From: Cryptomeria japonica
Taxonomy: Eukaryota; Streptophyta; Pinopsida; Cupressales; Cupressaceae
Assembly (NCBI RefSeq): GCF_030272615.1
Contig: NC_081410.1
Span: 256,293,533 to 256,357,532 of the forward strand
Direction of reading: 5' to 3'
Length of the DNA: 64,000 nucleotides
Part shown: positions 23,901 to 35,372 of the stretch, piece after piece
Numbering within the stretch: position 1 is the stretch's first letter
Layout of the letters: every line of letters starts with the position of its first letter
The notes under the pieces: model-generated
Seen by the model: the letters and a program-made list of their open reading frames with translations, nothing else
What the model was told of the DNA's origin: nothing
Database searches by the model: none
Made by a program: the position numbers and the translations under genes

Positions 23901-26187
23901 GTATATGCAAGATATGCAAGCACATTTGAGAAGGTCATATTTTCCCTCTAAGATCCACACCTTTTAATTATAGGATATGGTGGGTCATGCACTTTAAGAG
24001 TTTTGTTGTACTATTTTGTAGAGATGAATAACTTGTTTAATAAGTATTGTTAGATTGTGGTTATTATGATTTGTTCATGGTGAAATTTATTGAATTGTTA
24101 TAAGTGTAATTGTTTTGATAAGAAATTAGAAGACATTATTCTTATATAGATGATTGTGTGAGTGGATAATTAAATGGCTTGATTAATATTTTTAAAATAA
24201 TATTTCTAGAATTTTGTCGTATCTTCTCTTTTTGTGTTTGTTTTGTTTGAAGGTCTTTGAACTTATTATGCACCTTTGATTAGCAAGCCTTTAGCCCAAT
24301 ATGTGAGTATGTGATGCAAAATAAATGTTAGCTAGCTATTAATGTGCACATGTAGGAGATTTAGTATTATTGGGACATTTTTAACAACAATATAATACAA
24401 GGAATGATGCTATGGATGATGATATAGATGAAAAATAAATATTGGTTTACTTAAAATCCCTAGAGTTCATTTTAAAGAGGGTATTGCCATGAGTTTGACT
24501 TGAGCAATGGAGGGACAACACCATGTAGGACACCTTATGTGTGACTTTTCTATAATTGCCTAGTAATTTATTTGAGCAAATTGCAACTTGGGATACCTAG
24601 TGTTGGTGTGAATATAATCAAACTATTGCTTAGACACCTGCACATGTTATATGTTTGAACTAGTTTGACACAATTTGGATGCATGTTGTAAACACCTTTG
24701 TTATATGAGCAATAGATAATAATTTATTGAAGTTTGCTATCATGATCCATGCCTCAATGGACAATGTGTTGCATAATTTCTCATTGTATCATGCATCAAA
24801 TTTATGAGGCAAAATGTGCTTTGGGTTAAAATGTTGCTTATAGAAAAGAAAGTGGAATTCCTTGATGCGGAGTAGGTAGCCCCAATGCAATATTGTATGC
24901 CCTTGGCAAATGAGTGGGTTTTGGTACAATTTGATCAATAAGAACAATGGAGAAAACTAGTTGTAGGGTAGAGTATATAAAAAAATGGATTAGTGATAAT
25001 AGGTAGCATTTATAGTTAAATAAGAGGAAAAAACAAAGCAATCTCATTTTGTGTTGATATAATAGAGGATGCGAGAATGCTTTGATGCAAGTCATCAATT
25101 AGTTGAGGATAGTGCACAAAACCTATAGAGATTACAAAGTTTGCAGTGAAACCAAAAAAGAGGCTTTCAAGGTGGTTGTCTGCTTTGAGGTTATTGGAGA
25201 ACCATCAAGACAACATGGATTGGTAGCTTAGATAGGGCACACGTTGGCACATATTAAATAACATGTTGATGTTGGTACTTCAAAAGTTGTAATTAACTAT
25301 GATATGTAAAGTGTCACCGTAAAGGGTGAATGAGCAAATGTCCTATAGTGAGAGCACATGGTGTTAGTGTTGATACTTACCAGGGCACTATATAATACCT
25401 TGTTGCATCGTTTGTCAATAATGCTAGGAGAAGCTTGACTTTGAAAACTTGATATGGATATAAAGGTATCTATACCAGGGTGAGAAGAACACTGGATTAT
25501 GGGAAAATAGTGGGGGTTGATAAAAGGTTTGAAAGGAAATAGTAAGACTAGCTTTTTAGAGGTTTAAAGGAGAGAGCGGGGAGGAGAGGGGAGGGAAAAC
25601 AATATCTTTTAATGGGTTTAAAGGAGAGAATAGAGAGGGGATGGGAACACAGCTAAATAACAACAAATGACAACAAATATGAAACATAGGTGGATGTTAC
25701 TAACGTAAAAGACAAGCAACAAGGATTTCACAAACTAGTAAGGGCTTTTAAAGGGAAAATTAAAGCAAAACCCAAGATAGAATGCTTTATGGCTCAAAGG
25801 AAACAAAAAAAAGGGTTGGGAAAGAAAAAGATAAAGGAATAACAATAGATGATTACAAATATGAAACACTAATGAAAGAGATTGGTTTTGAAGGGAAGCA
25901 ATAGGCATTTGACAAATGGGTAAAGGATTCTTAGAGGCAAATTGAAGGCAAGACATAATACAAGTCTCTCTACAGCTTGAATGGAGGCAAGGAGGAGATG
26001 GGTGATGAAGAATACAACAAAATGTAAATAGAAATGAAGGGAAATGGATGAACACTAGCAATGGGATGTGTTAGGAAGGGTTTATGTAGATTAGAGAGAA
26101 AATTAAGGTGATTTGTAAGTAAAACCAAATGAAATCTTACTCAAGATAATTGAAAAACTATAAAAATCATTATGAAAACAAATATAT
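23901..26187. other. Gene-free stretch left of the nested cluster
   Basis: No ORF with recognisable homology. Purine-rich repeats with GTTTAAAGGAGAGA occur near 25560 and 25617. It is the flank into which Copia-1 apparently inserted. Confidence 0.45.
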
Positions 26188-26351
26188 TGTTGCAAATGTG
26201 AAGTTGATGGTATATTAGTATGGTTGTCATTGATGTCAACGCACTGATTTTGTGATTCAGTGAATGGATTGTGCTCCACATTTTTGACATATTGCAAATA
26301 TGTTCAAGATGTTTTGATATGTCATTGGATATTCCTTTGAGATGCCATTCT
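26188..26351 (+). repeat. 5' LTR of Copia-1, left piece
   Basis: Starts TGTTGCAAATGTG and contains TTGTCATTGATGTCAACGCAC, which aligns with the start of the Copia-4 LTR (TTGTCATTGATGCCAGCAC). It ends at the ATTCT target site of Copia-2. Confidence 0.55.
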
Positions 26352-26824
26352 TGTTGATTTTATTGTAGCTGTGGTCAGAATCCACAAGCCGACATTGATA
26401 TCACAAAGGTTGTGATTATATTTATATTATTATTGTGAGATAATATAATTATATTATTATGTGATAATATAATTATATTATTATTGTGAGATAATATAAT
26501 TATATTATTATGTGATAATATAATTATATTATAATTATAATGTATAATTATTATATTATATGATAATACAATAATTATTATATTATATTAATAAAATAAT
26601 AATTGGTGCCACTTGGAAGAGTGGTGACCCTTGGTGTAAAGACACCTCTCACATATACATAATGAGATGTGTGATCTCATTCATAGGATAGAATAAATAA
26701 CAAAAAAATATGCAGATCAATATAAAGCAGAGTGCTCGGGGGAGACGAATATATCGTCTATGGTTGGGAGGGCAATATGAGTTATTGCCCGTGGATAATT
26801 CAGCATGCCAGTAAAAAAATAACA
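26352..26824 (+). repeat. 5' LTR of Copia-2
   Basis: 473 bp, TG...CA. Contains an AT-rich array (about 26410-26600) built from ATAATATAATTATATTAT-like words. It is 51 bp longer than the 3' LTR because one array unit is duplicated. Confidence 0.92.
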
Positions 26825-26836
26825 TGGTATCAGAGC
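26825..26836 (+). other. Primer-binding site of Copia-2
   Basis: TGGTATCAGAGC, complementary to the 3' end of plant initiator tRNA-Met, immediately after the LTR. Confidence 0.85.
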
Positions 26837-29572
26837 AGGTTGGTCTTAGGGAGCCTCTTGGTGTTGAGTGGTTCCTATGTTCTGAGGCAGTTTGCTAAAA
26901 CTATACAGCCGACCAAATATGCATAGACACATTGAGTATAGTCACAAGAGATTATATCAGAGCACTTGGGTATCTAACACAGACATAAAAGACCCACGTG
27001 AAAATGCTTACCCATTTGTGGTCTTCATGGGAACATGAATGAAGTATCGAATAGGAGACGACAACACAAGAACAAGAGTAATTTATACTTGGTTGGCTTT
27101 TCACAATCCCAACCAAGGTATGGCATCAATCATTTGTGCGAGAGAATTTGAAGCATGAAGAAGAACCTCAACTGCTAAAGAATAGCGGATGCAGAGAATG
27201 TCTCCTATAGTGACACATTGAGAGACACAACATTCCCAATATTGGGATTTCCTTGCTGGCGAAGTATATTGGAAGTCCATTACACATTGAACCTCCTTAC
27301 AGACCAAGTCGTCTGCAATACCATTTAGAGAGCCTCTACCAGAATGACATCGTAGTGGATCAGGAGCAAACGTGGATTGTTCAGAGATAATTAATCATGG
27401 ATAGATTATACCGAAGGAGTACCCAAATATGGCATCGTTCAATCCATTTCTTCTAATGCTCTGCCATGTTGGTGGAAACATGGAGTTTCTTCTCTAGAGA
27501 AAAAGTTTGGAGTAATGGAGTCAATGTGGTCATTTCTCAGTGGTTGTTTGTATTGAACGACGCGATTCCCTTTGACAAGGAGTTTAAACGAGTTGGGCTA
27601 TAGCTGGAACAAAGGTATCAACACTGTCGTCTGTAGAGATAAATTCTGATGAGCATCTGAATATGGTAGACATGTAATCATTACGACAAACTTTGTATCC
27701 ATTTAGCATAGCGCAACTTGTTGAGTGCTGAGAAAATCTTCATTGCTAGCCGTGAGGGTACATCTGGAGTTTTGTGACTCTCAGTTGGTCGACTATCAAC
27801 ATCATTTGTTGGAAGACCTTGAACTAGCTCACATTGGTAATGCACATCGATTGCTGATAGTGCCTTTCAATGCTATGAATGGATTATCACTTCCTGAAGT
27901 GAGCGACTGTCAGCTCCCGACCCCCTTCCGCCCCTGGAAAAAATATACTGCCAAGCTAGAACAACCAGAGAAGCAAACAAGGAATCTTTGAATTGACTTG
28001 GTTGTTGAGGAAGAGTTGGAATCCATTATAGCTGGAACAATTCATTCACTTGTTGAAGATGTGTTGTCGAAATGGGAGCGCATGTTTGAATTAGAGAGAT
28101 TAATAAATGTGGAGAAATTGGTACAAGAGATACAAAGCCGAAGATTGATTTGAACTGGAAGGCTTGATGTGCAATCATCACATACAAATTTCAATTTAAA
28201 CCTTGTTTTGTGGCAAGTCGAACGTGTAGCTTTCCTATGTTTCTATGTACCTCCAATAGAAGTCAAGCTCAAGCCTTGGTGCCTCCATGCAAACTGCCAT
28301 CTAAACATTATCAGAAATGTGCAAGATTGAAAGTTTTATGCTTTATGCTCCATCTGATGGTCAATAGAGATATTATGTTGCTTCAAATCATACTGTATAG
28401 ACTGAGAGTAATACCTATACCTAGCTGCTTCTCATTTATGATCTGGAGAATCATAAAAAAATTAAAAATAGGAAATGTCAAATGTGTTGAGACATCTCAT
28501 GAAGGGCACGATCTGTTGTTAGCAGACTAAGTAATGTTTACAGTAAAGAAGAGGTGAAAATATTGTATGCTGTCATGCTTGTGTGATGGAGGGGGTGTTG
28601 TTTTCGCTGCCAACATAACTTTGAGATAATCCATATTTTGATTAAATATCTCTCATTTTAGCTATTGTGTCACTTCAGAAAGAGATCAGAATCAAAGGAG
28701 TTTCTACTTTAGCGTGTATCTCTTCTGGGAGGAGTTTGAGCATTAATTCAGTATTCATTACAGACTTTACCCTTTAGTGATGGGCACTGGTTAAGTTTGT
28801 GTATTTTAGTACTGGACACCGCCTTGTTCTGGAGGAGATATTAGCTCAAATTTGGAAGCTCCGATGCTTGATCTGAAGCTATAAAGTCTCTTACTTCAGA
28901 TGTGCAATAAATTTGTTCATTTCAGAAGAGATATGACATTGGCATTCCGGGCGATGGAGATGGTCTAAGTGATGGTCAACAACATGACTTATGAAGACCT
29001 GAGATCTATTAAATAAAAAATAAGTATTCCATGCTTGATTAATGTACATGTATTTTTGAGTTATTAATTCATGCTATAACATCGAGATAGTAAATTTTGT
29101 ATGCTTCTATCATTGGTATTTCCCTTTGGGATAATTCAGTTCTATGAACTATTTGTAATCTCTCTGAAATACTTTCAGGACGGATCAAGAAGTATTAGAG
29201 ATTGCATTCAAGGGAGAAAGAACTTGATGCTTGCAGTCATGGGACTAAGTTGATGGCTGAAAATGTTTCTTTGAAGAGGAGGAAATGACATTCAAAGGGA
29301 GTTTGACAAACCTACAGAAGCAACCTTGGACGAGAAGGTCAGGAGGTTGATGCAATAACTTGAGCTTTAGAGGGAGCAACTAGAGAATCTGCTTTAGTTG
29401 ACTTCTGAGGATCTAGGTCATATTGGTTCAGAGGGAGTGGACCATGTCAAGATGGTTTCTCTAATGATCAATAGTTAGAGGACTATTATTCATGGGATGA
29501 AGTCCCATGCATGTAGGCTAAAAGGCCTTTATGTTGACATCTAAGACATGATATTCCCAAATAGATGGATAC
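26837..29572 (+). other. Copia-2 internal region, non-coding
   Basis: Short frames only, none with recognisable gag, protease or integrase motifs. The scattered words look like decayed coding sequence. I cannot tell degraded copia genes from unrelated filler as in LARD-type elements. Confidence 0.5.
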
Positions 29573-29803
29573 TTGGAGAGCTTGGGATTCACCAAGAGTA
29601 ATGAAGACTCCAAGCTTGTATTTCATGACTGGTCGAATCATGTGGAGATCATATATCACCATATTAGAGATAAGGTGCAAAGAGATGCTATTCAGTTGAG
29701 GTACACTAGCTTTGATGATCAGATGGCTGATATTCTCACCAAGCCTCTTGCCAAAGTGAAGTTTGTGCATTTTCGAGAGAAAGCTTGGAGTGGTGGAGAA
29801 TGA
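29573..29803 (+). pseudogene. Copia-2 RT-RNase H remnant joined by deletion
   Basis: The first residues (ESLGFTKSNEDSKL) match the copia RT segment that lies before the catalytic Asp-Asp. They run directly into the end of copia RNase H (HVEIIYHHIRDKVQR and QMADILTKPL). The several hundred residues that normally separate these blocks are missing, so an internal deletion fused them. The YxDD catalytic site and the RNase H active site are gone. Confidence 0.75.
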
Positions 29804-30172
29804 AGCCCTAGCTAAGATTGAGTCTCAACATCATTGATAAATATATTTATGTTTTATACTAATGCATTCTTCTCTTTGAGAAATATGTTTAAAGTGTAAT
29901 CTCTTGTTAATGCATTTCTCTTTGAGAGAGACTTGAGGTGTAAGCCCTTATCTCCACCCTCTAATATGGTTCATGGTGGATGTCATGTGTGTGACACCAT
30001 GACAACACCACGTAAGAGAGTTTTTGGTGATTTTCCTGTACTTGTGTGTTTACCCTCTGGATGAGCCATGGTGAATATCATTGTGAGGTGACGATTTCAC
30101 AATTATGAACACTTGTGCATCTTACCATCATTGTGAGGTGATGATCTCACAATATTGGTTGATATCTCGTTA

Positions 30173-30340
30173 GGTGATATTTATGGATAAGCCATAATGG
30201 TGGATGTCATGTGAGGTGATATCTATGGATAAACCATAATGGTGGATATTACATGAGGAAATATCTATGTATAAGCCATAATGGTGGATATCATGTGAGG
30301 TGACATCTATGGATAAGCCATGATGGTTGATATCATAGAG
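30173..30340. repeat. 42-bp tandem repeat, four copies
   Basis: Units start at 30173, 30215, 30257 and 30299 (GGTGATATCTATGGATAAGC then CATAATGGTGGATAT). The unit is a multiple of three, so one frame stays open on the minus strand, but this is a repeat artefact. It sits about 110 bp before the polypurine tract of Copia-2. Confidence 0.85.
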
Positions 30341-30442
30341 AGGTGATATATTTCCTTTCCACATATGGATGTAGCCATTGTGGTCAATCATCACAATAAG
30401 GTGATGTAACTTGTAAATGTTAAGAAGGATTCCTCCCTAGCT

Positions 30443-30451
30443 AAGAGGGAG
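30443..30451 (+). other. Polypurine tract of Copia-2
   Basis: AAGAGGGAG immediately upstream of the 3' LTR, the expected plus-strand primer position. Confidence 0.75.
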
Positions 30452-30873
30452 TGTTGATTTTATTGTAACTGGGGTCATAATTCACAAGCCAACATTGATA
30501 TCACAAAGGTTGTGATTATATTTATATTATTATTGTGAGATAATATAATTATAGTATTATGTGATAATATAATTATATTATAATTATAATGTATAATTAT
30601 TAGATTATATGATAATACAGTAATTATTATATTATATTAATAAAATAATAATCGGTGCCACTTGGAAGAGTGGTGACCCTTGGTGTAAAGACACCTCTCA
30701 CATATACATAATGAGATGTGTGATCTTATTCATATGATAGAATAAATAACAAAAAAATATGCAGATCAATATAAATTAGAGTTCTTGAGGGAGACAAATA
30801 TATTGTCTATGGTTGGGAGGGCAATATGAGTTATTGCCAGTGGATAATCAAGCATACCAGTAAAAAAATAACA
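30452..30873 (+). repeat. 3' LTR of Copia-2
   Basis: 422 bp, same ends as the 5' LTR, with one AT-array unit fewer. Confidence 0.92.
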
Positions 30874-30878
30874 ATTCT

Positions 30879-31869
30879 TGTGTTTTGGGCGTCTGCAAGT
30901 TGTGCTCCAGAAGTCTAGGTAGTAATGATGATGTTTTTTGCAGAGTTTGCAGAGCTCCACACTTCTTTGCATTTCTAATTCTGATGATGAATTTTTTGAT
31001 TTATGTTATTCATGTGTTCATCTTTGATATTCTAATTTGGAACATGATGATGAGCTCCAGAGTCATGGTTGCTGATATGTTCATTCTGGGTCTGGTTGAC
31101 TTTGAACGATTATATTTTTGCTCTAGCATTTTTGGTGTATGGATAACGTTTTGTTTTGATCAATGATGTGATATGGTGTGGTCCACTTCTCATTCCTCTC
31201 CAATGCGAGAATGTTTAGTGTAGACCTATTTCAAATTGTGTTTCGGTGATTTTTTTTTATTTGGTTGACTTGGAGAGATTCTTAGTTCAAGAGATTAGTA
31301 TATATAGAGGATGTTTGAAATGTAAAAGAGATGAACAAGTAAATGGATGCAAGTGGATTGAAAAGGAAGATCTATTTTCTATGAATGTGTGCGAGGATGT
31401 GAAGTTGTGGTAGAGCAGTGAGATTGTGTGATGTTGTTGTTTGATATTGGAGGCAGTGAGCCAAAGGTTTCTTCCAACATTGTAGATTTTTGGTAGTTGT
31501 ACTTCAATGGTGGATTCTTTCTTTTTCTTTCTTCTTCTTCTGGGCAGTGAGCCCTTTTTTTCTGGCGGTTATAGCTGGGCAGTGTTCCCACCTGCAGTGA
31601 GCCACCCTTTGTAAAAATTACCTTAACCAATGTCACCCTAACACATGTCTTATAATTGAGAATTAACATTCTTTGTGGTTTTTCCCTCCTTGGGTTTCCA
31701 AGTATATCTGGTGTTCTTGTGTATGTGTTATGTATGTACTCTTTCATGCTTATATTTATCTAATTAATTAGAAGTTTGTTTACCAGATCTATCTTTGTGG
31801 ATTGAGTAAAAGATAATAATTGGTACAACTGATTCACCCCCCCCTCTCAGTTGTCTAGGATATTCAATA
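30879..31869 (+). repeat. 5' LTR of Copia-1, right piece
   Basis: Runs from the target duplication to the primer site of Copia-1. It has a TATATATAG promoter-like box at 31299-31307 and ends with the C-rich hairpin ACAACTGA...TCAGTTGT (31825-31854), as in Copia-4. Confidence 0.6.
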
Positions 31870-31871
31870 AT

Positions 31872-31883
31872 TGGTATCACCAC
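31872..31883 (+). other. Degenerate primer-binding site of Copia-1
   Basis: TGGTATCACCAC, matching the first eight bases of the initiator-Met site TGGTATCAGAGC and diverging after that. Confidence 0.65.
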
Positions 31884-31926
31884 TTTGGTTCCTAGAAAGT
31901 GAGACTAACCACTCGAGGAAGATCCG

Positions 31927-34900
31927 ATGGCACATGAATTGACTATTCCAACCTTTGAAGGATCTGACTATAGTATCTAGAGAGTGAAGATGAGAGGATA
32001 CTTGATTTCTCTGAGTTACAATAATTGGAAAGCTATGGAGATGAAGTATGTGATGCCAAAAAATGGTCCTACTTCCTTGGATGAGATTGAAGCTTATGAA
32101 GAAAATGAATGAACAAGGTATGTTGTCTTTGGTACCTTATCTAAAACTGAATTGCCGAAGGTTGTTGCATTAGATACCGCTTATGAAGTTTGGGAAAGAT
32201 TGAAAAACATCCATGAAAGAAATGATAGAGTTAAGCTAGCTAAGATGTAGACTACTAAAGGAAGATATGAGAACTTGAGGATGGAAGAAGGTTAAGACAT
32301 AACAAGTTATTTTCAAAGGGTTGATAGTGCAGTAAATGAGAACAAAGATCTTGGTGGTATCTTAGATGACAAGGATGTGATAGAGAATATTATGAGGACT
32401 TTACCAAAATGTTACAATGATAAGATTTCAGCTATTGAAGAAAACTAGGATCCATCTAAATTCACCAGAGAATAGTTGTATGACACCTTAACAACATTTG
32501 AGATGAGGAAGTTTGGTAAAGACAAAGCAAAAACTAAGAAAACATTTAAAGCATCATAAACTTCGGATGAAGATTCAGATGATAAGAGCGTGGATGAGAT
32601 GGAAGTGAACTTTGTGAGAAAGCTAAAGAGAGGAACCGACAAACATAAATATTGTTACCTCTTAAATTTTTTAAGTGTGGAAAGATTAGTCATTATGCAT
32701 CTAGATGTCTAGAAAGAGGATCAAAACAAGAGTTTAAGGAAAACAAAGGAAAGTTCAATAAGAAAGCCTACTATGTTAGAGATGATGCTGGTATTTCAAA
32801 TGAAGAGTCAGATTATGAAGATGGTGATTGTTTGTTCTTGGTTGAAAATGATGAATTTAAACTTAGTAATAATAAGGAGATGTCATAAATAGTTGAAACT
32901 GTTGCATCAACAGTTCATGTTAGGAGAGATAAAAATGAATGGTTGATTGATAATGGATGTTCAAATCATATGACTGGTGACAAAAGTAAGTTTGTAAAAC
33001 TTGAAAAGTATGATGGTGGTTCTCTTAGATTTGGAGATGATTAGACTACTCAGATTTTTGGAATTGGTTCTCTTACTTTTGATGGAAAAAATAACACTAA
33101 CAATGTATACTATGTGAAAGGATTACATCATAATCTCTTGAGTGTTGGGCAAATGTGCGAAAATGGTCACAATGATGTTTTTCAGGATGGTGGTTGTGAG
33201 ATATGGAAGAGATCCAGGACTATTATCGTTGCAGGAAACAGAGCAAATGGAAACATTTATCAATTGGAAGTTGCTACAAGACATTGCTTATTACCTCAGA
33301 TCAATGAAAGTTGGCTATGCCACGGAAGAATGCGTCACATCAATTTTGACAATTTGGTGAAAATTAGTTTGACAAGAGCCGTGAGAGATTTACCAAGACT
33401 GACTAAACTAGATAACAATGTTTACAAAGAATGTCAAGTGGGAAAGAAGACAAAGGGAACATTTAGAGGAAATGAACAATCTTCTACCAGATTGTTGGAT
33501 TTGGTTCACACAAACTTATGCAGTCCGACTAGAACAAGGAGTTTACAAGGTGAGAGGTATTTCATGCTCTTAATTGATGATTATTCTAGAATGACTTGGG
33601 TTGCATTTCTAAGAGATAATTCAGAAGCATGAGAAAAGTTTAAGATATTCAAAGCTAGAGTTGAGAATGAAGTTGATAGAAGAATCAAATGCTTAAGATC
33701 TAATAGAGGAGGAGAGTTTGTTTCTGATGAATTTGATACTTTTTGTGAGATGTATGGAATTAGAAGACATTTATTTTCTCCTAGGACACCTGAACATAAT
33801 GGCATAGTAGAAAGAATGAATGAGACTATTCAAGAAGCAACAAGGACTATGATCAAAGAAGCAAACCTATCAAAAGTGTACTAGAGAGAAGCAATACATA
33901 TTATTGTATATACCCTTAACAAAGTTATATTCAAAAAGAAGTATGGGAAAACATCATATGAGTTATGGCATGGAAGGATTCCCTCAGTAACTTATTTCAA
34001 ATTTTATCATATGGATGTGAAGTCAACAATTTCTAATGGAGAATTGAAAGAAGTTTACATAGAACAACCAAAAGGATTTAAGTTGAAAGATGATCCAAAT
34101 ATTGTTTGTAGATTGAAGAAGGTGTTGTATGCGTTGAAGCAAGCACCTAGAGCTTGGTATGGGAGGTTGGACAAGTATCTACTGAATCATGGTTTTCCAA
34201 AAGGATCTACTGACAACAATATTTACTTCAAAATTGAATTAGAAAAGATCATAATTATTGTTTTATATGCGGATGATATAATTTTTGGAGGAAATGATAT
34301 GTACAAAAAGTTTGCTAGTGAGATGCAAAAAGAATTTGAAATTTCTATGATTGGTGAGTTGAATTTTTTTCTTGGACTGCAAGTAAATCAGAACAATAAA
34401 GGCATTTTTATTTCTCAGTCAAAGTAGGTTAGAGAGTTGTTGAAAAAGTTTGTATTAGAGAATTCTAAACCGGTATGTACTCCTATGACAATTAGATGCA
34501 AGTTGATTGATGATGATAAATCTCCTAAGACCAATGCAAGCAAGTACAAATCAATGATTGGAGGATTGTTATACTTGACTACTAATAGACCAAATATCAT
34601 GTATGTTTTTTGTCTTGCAACAAGATTTCAACAAGAACCGAAAGAGTCACATGTTGTTGCAGTAAAGAGAATTTTTAGATATTTGAAAGATATAAAAGAT
34701 TTTGGACTGTGGTATCCCAGAGTATCAAACTTTACTCTAAAAAAATATACTGATGTAGATTGGGCAGGAAGTGTTGATGACATAAAAAGTACAAATGGTG
34801 GAGCATTTTTCCTTGGCTCCCAGTTAGTTGCTTGGTTAAGTAAAAAGCAAGATTCTATGTCTTTATCAACTGCAGAAATTGAGTACATTGTAGCCATACC

Positions 34901-35216
34901 ATGTTGCACTCTGATACTTTGGATGAAACAAACATTGAAGGCTAATGGTGTGACGTTTGATGAACTGATCTTAATCATGTGTGATAATACAAGTGCAATC
35001 AATATCTATAAGAATCCAGTATTTCATTCCAGAACAAAGCATATCTCTATTCAATATCATTTCTTAAGGGAAAAGGTGTTGGACAATGAAGTAAAAATGG
35101 AGTATGTTTCTACAAAAGAAAAAATTGCAAATATCTTTACGAAGGCTTTGTGCAAAGATACTTTTGAGTATCTTCAGTAGAAGTTGGGGGTATTACCCCT
35201 TCCTAGTTTTAACTAG
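31927..35216 (+). pseudogene. gag-pol: Copia-1 gag-pol, multiple stops and an INT-RT deletion
   Basis: Starts ATG at 31927 (MAHELTIPTFEGSDYS). Order: gag with copia UBN2-like core (31927-32640); a damaged zinc knuckle (FFKCGKISHYASRC, first Cys lost); protease (WLIDNGCSNHMTGD, with Asp-Asn-Gly where Asp-Ser-Gly is usual); integrase with IDDYSRMTW and RGGEF; RT with YADD ([11 protein letters not shown]); RNase H with MCDNTSAI and ending near KLGVLPLPSFN. Near 34005 integrase (SVTYFKF) runs directly into mid-RT ([13 protein letters not shown]), so integrase C-terminus and RT N-terminus are deleted. About a dozen in-frame stops occur (31978, 32110, 32248, 32293, 32446, 32473, 32557, 32886 and others), most at family Gln or Trp positions. 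Confidence 0.9.
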
Positions 35217-35362
35217 TGCATTTTGGCAGTGCATTAGTCTAGGGAACTTCAAGCATATTCTAGTCTAGGCTAATGTTTTGGGGCTTCCTCTTAGGGGGAT
35301 TTGTGTGGAATTTGAAGATGGTTACTTGTGTTGAGATGTTGCTTACCTTTGTCTTTAATGTC

Positions 35363-35372
35363 AAAGGGGGAG
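35363..35372 (+). other. Polypurine tract of Copia-1
   Basis: AAAGGGGGAG after the pol end, matching the Copia-4 tract AAAGGGGGAG. The following bases TGGTGCAGG do not match the Copia-1 LTR start, which suggests Gypsy-3 starts here. Confidence 0.6.

Larger units (their letters stand above)
26352..30873 (+). mobile_element. Ty1/copia element Copia-2, internally deleted, with both LTRs and TSD
   Basis: LTRs 26352-26824 and 30452-30873 both start TGTTGATTTTATTGTA and end ATAACA. The 5-bp target duplication ATTCT is at 26347-26351 and 30874-30878. The primer site TGGTATCAGAGC begins at 26825, and a polypurine tract AAGAGGGAG abuts the 3' LTR. The internal region of 3.6 kb keeps only a short RT-RNase H scrap (29573-29803), so it cannot supply its own proteins. 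Confidence 0.92.
26188..35372 (+). mobile_element. Ty1/copia retrotransposon Copia-1, interrupted
   Basis: Inferred span: 5' LTR in two pieces (26188-26351 and 30879-31869) around the inserted Copia-2, a primer site at 31872, a decayed gag-pol (31927-35216), and a polypurine tract CAAAGGGGGAG ending at 35372. No 3' LTR resembling the 5' LTR follows; instead Gypsy-3 begins, so the 3' LTR probably lies beyond the window or was lost. The family is close to Copia-4: the rebuilt LTR length (1155 bp) and the LTR-end hairpin agree. Confidence 0.7.

Noticed and set aside
26410-26600. AT-rich palindromic array as a replication origin or a CRISPR-like array
   Set aside because: Units lack unique spacers, and the array lies inside both LTRs of Copia-2, so it is LTR sequence.
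30170-30394. 74-codon minus-strand frame with HHYGLSIDI-type repeats
   Set aside because: It exists only because the 42-bp tandem unit is a multiple of three; the underlying DNA is a repeat inside Copia-2.
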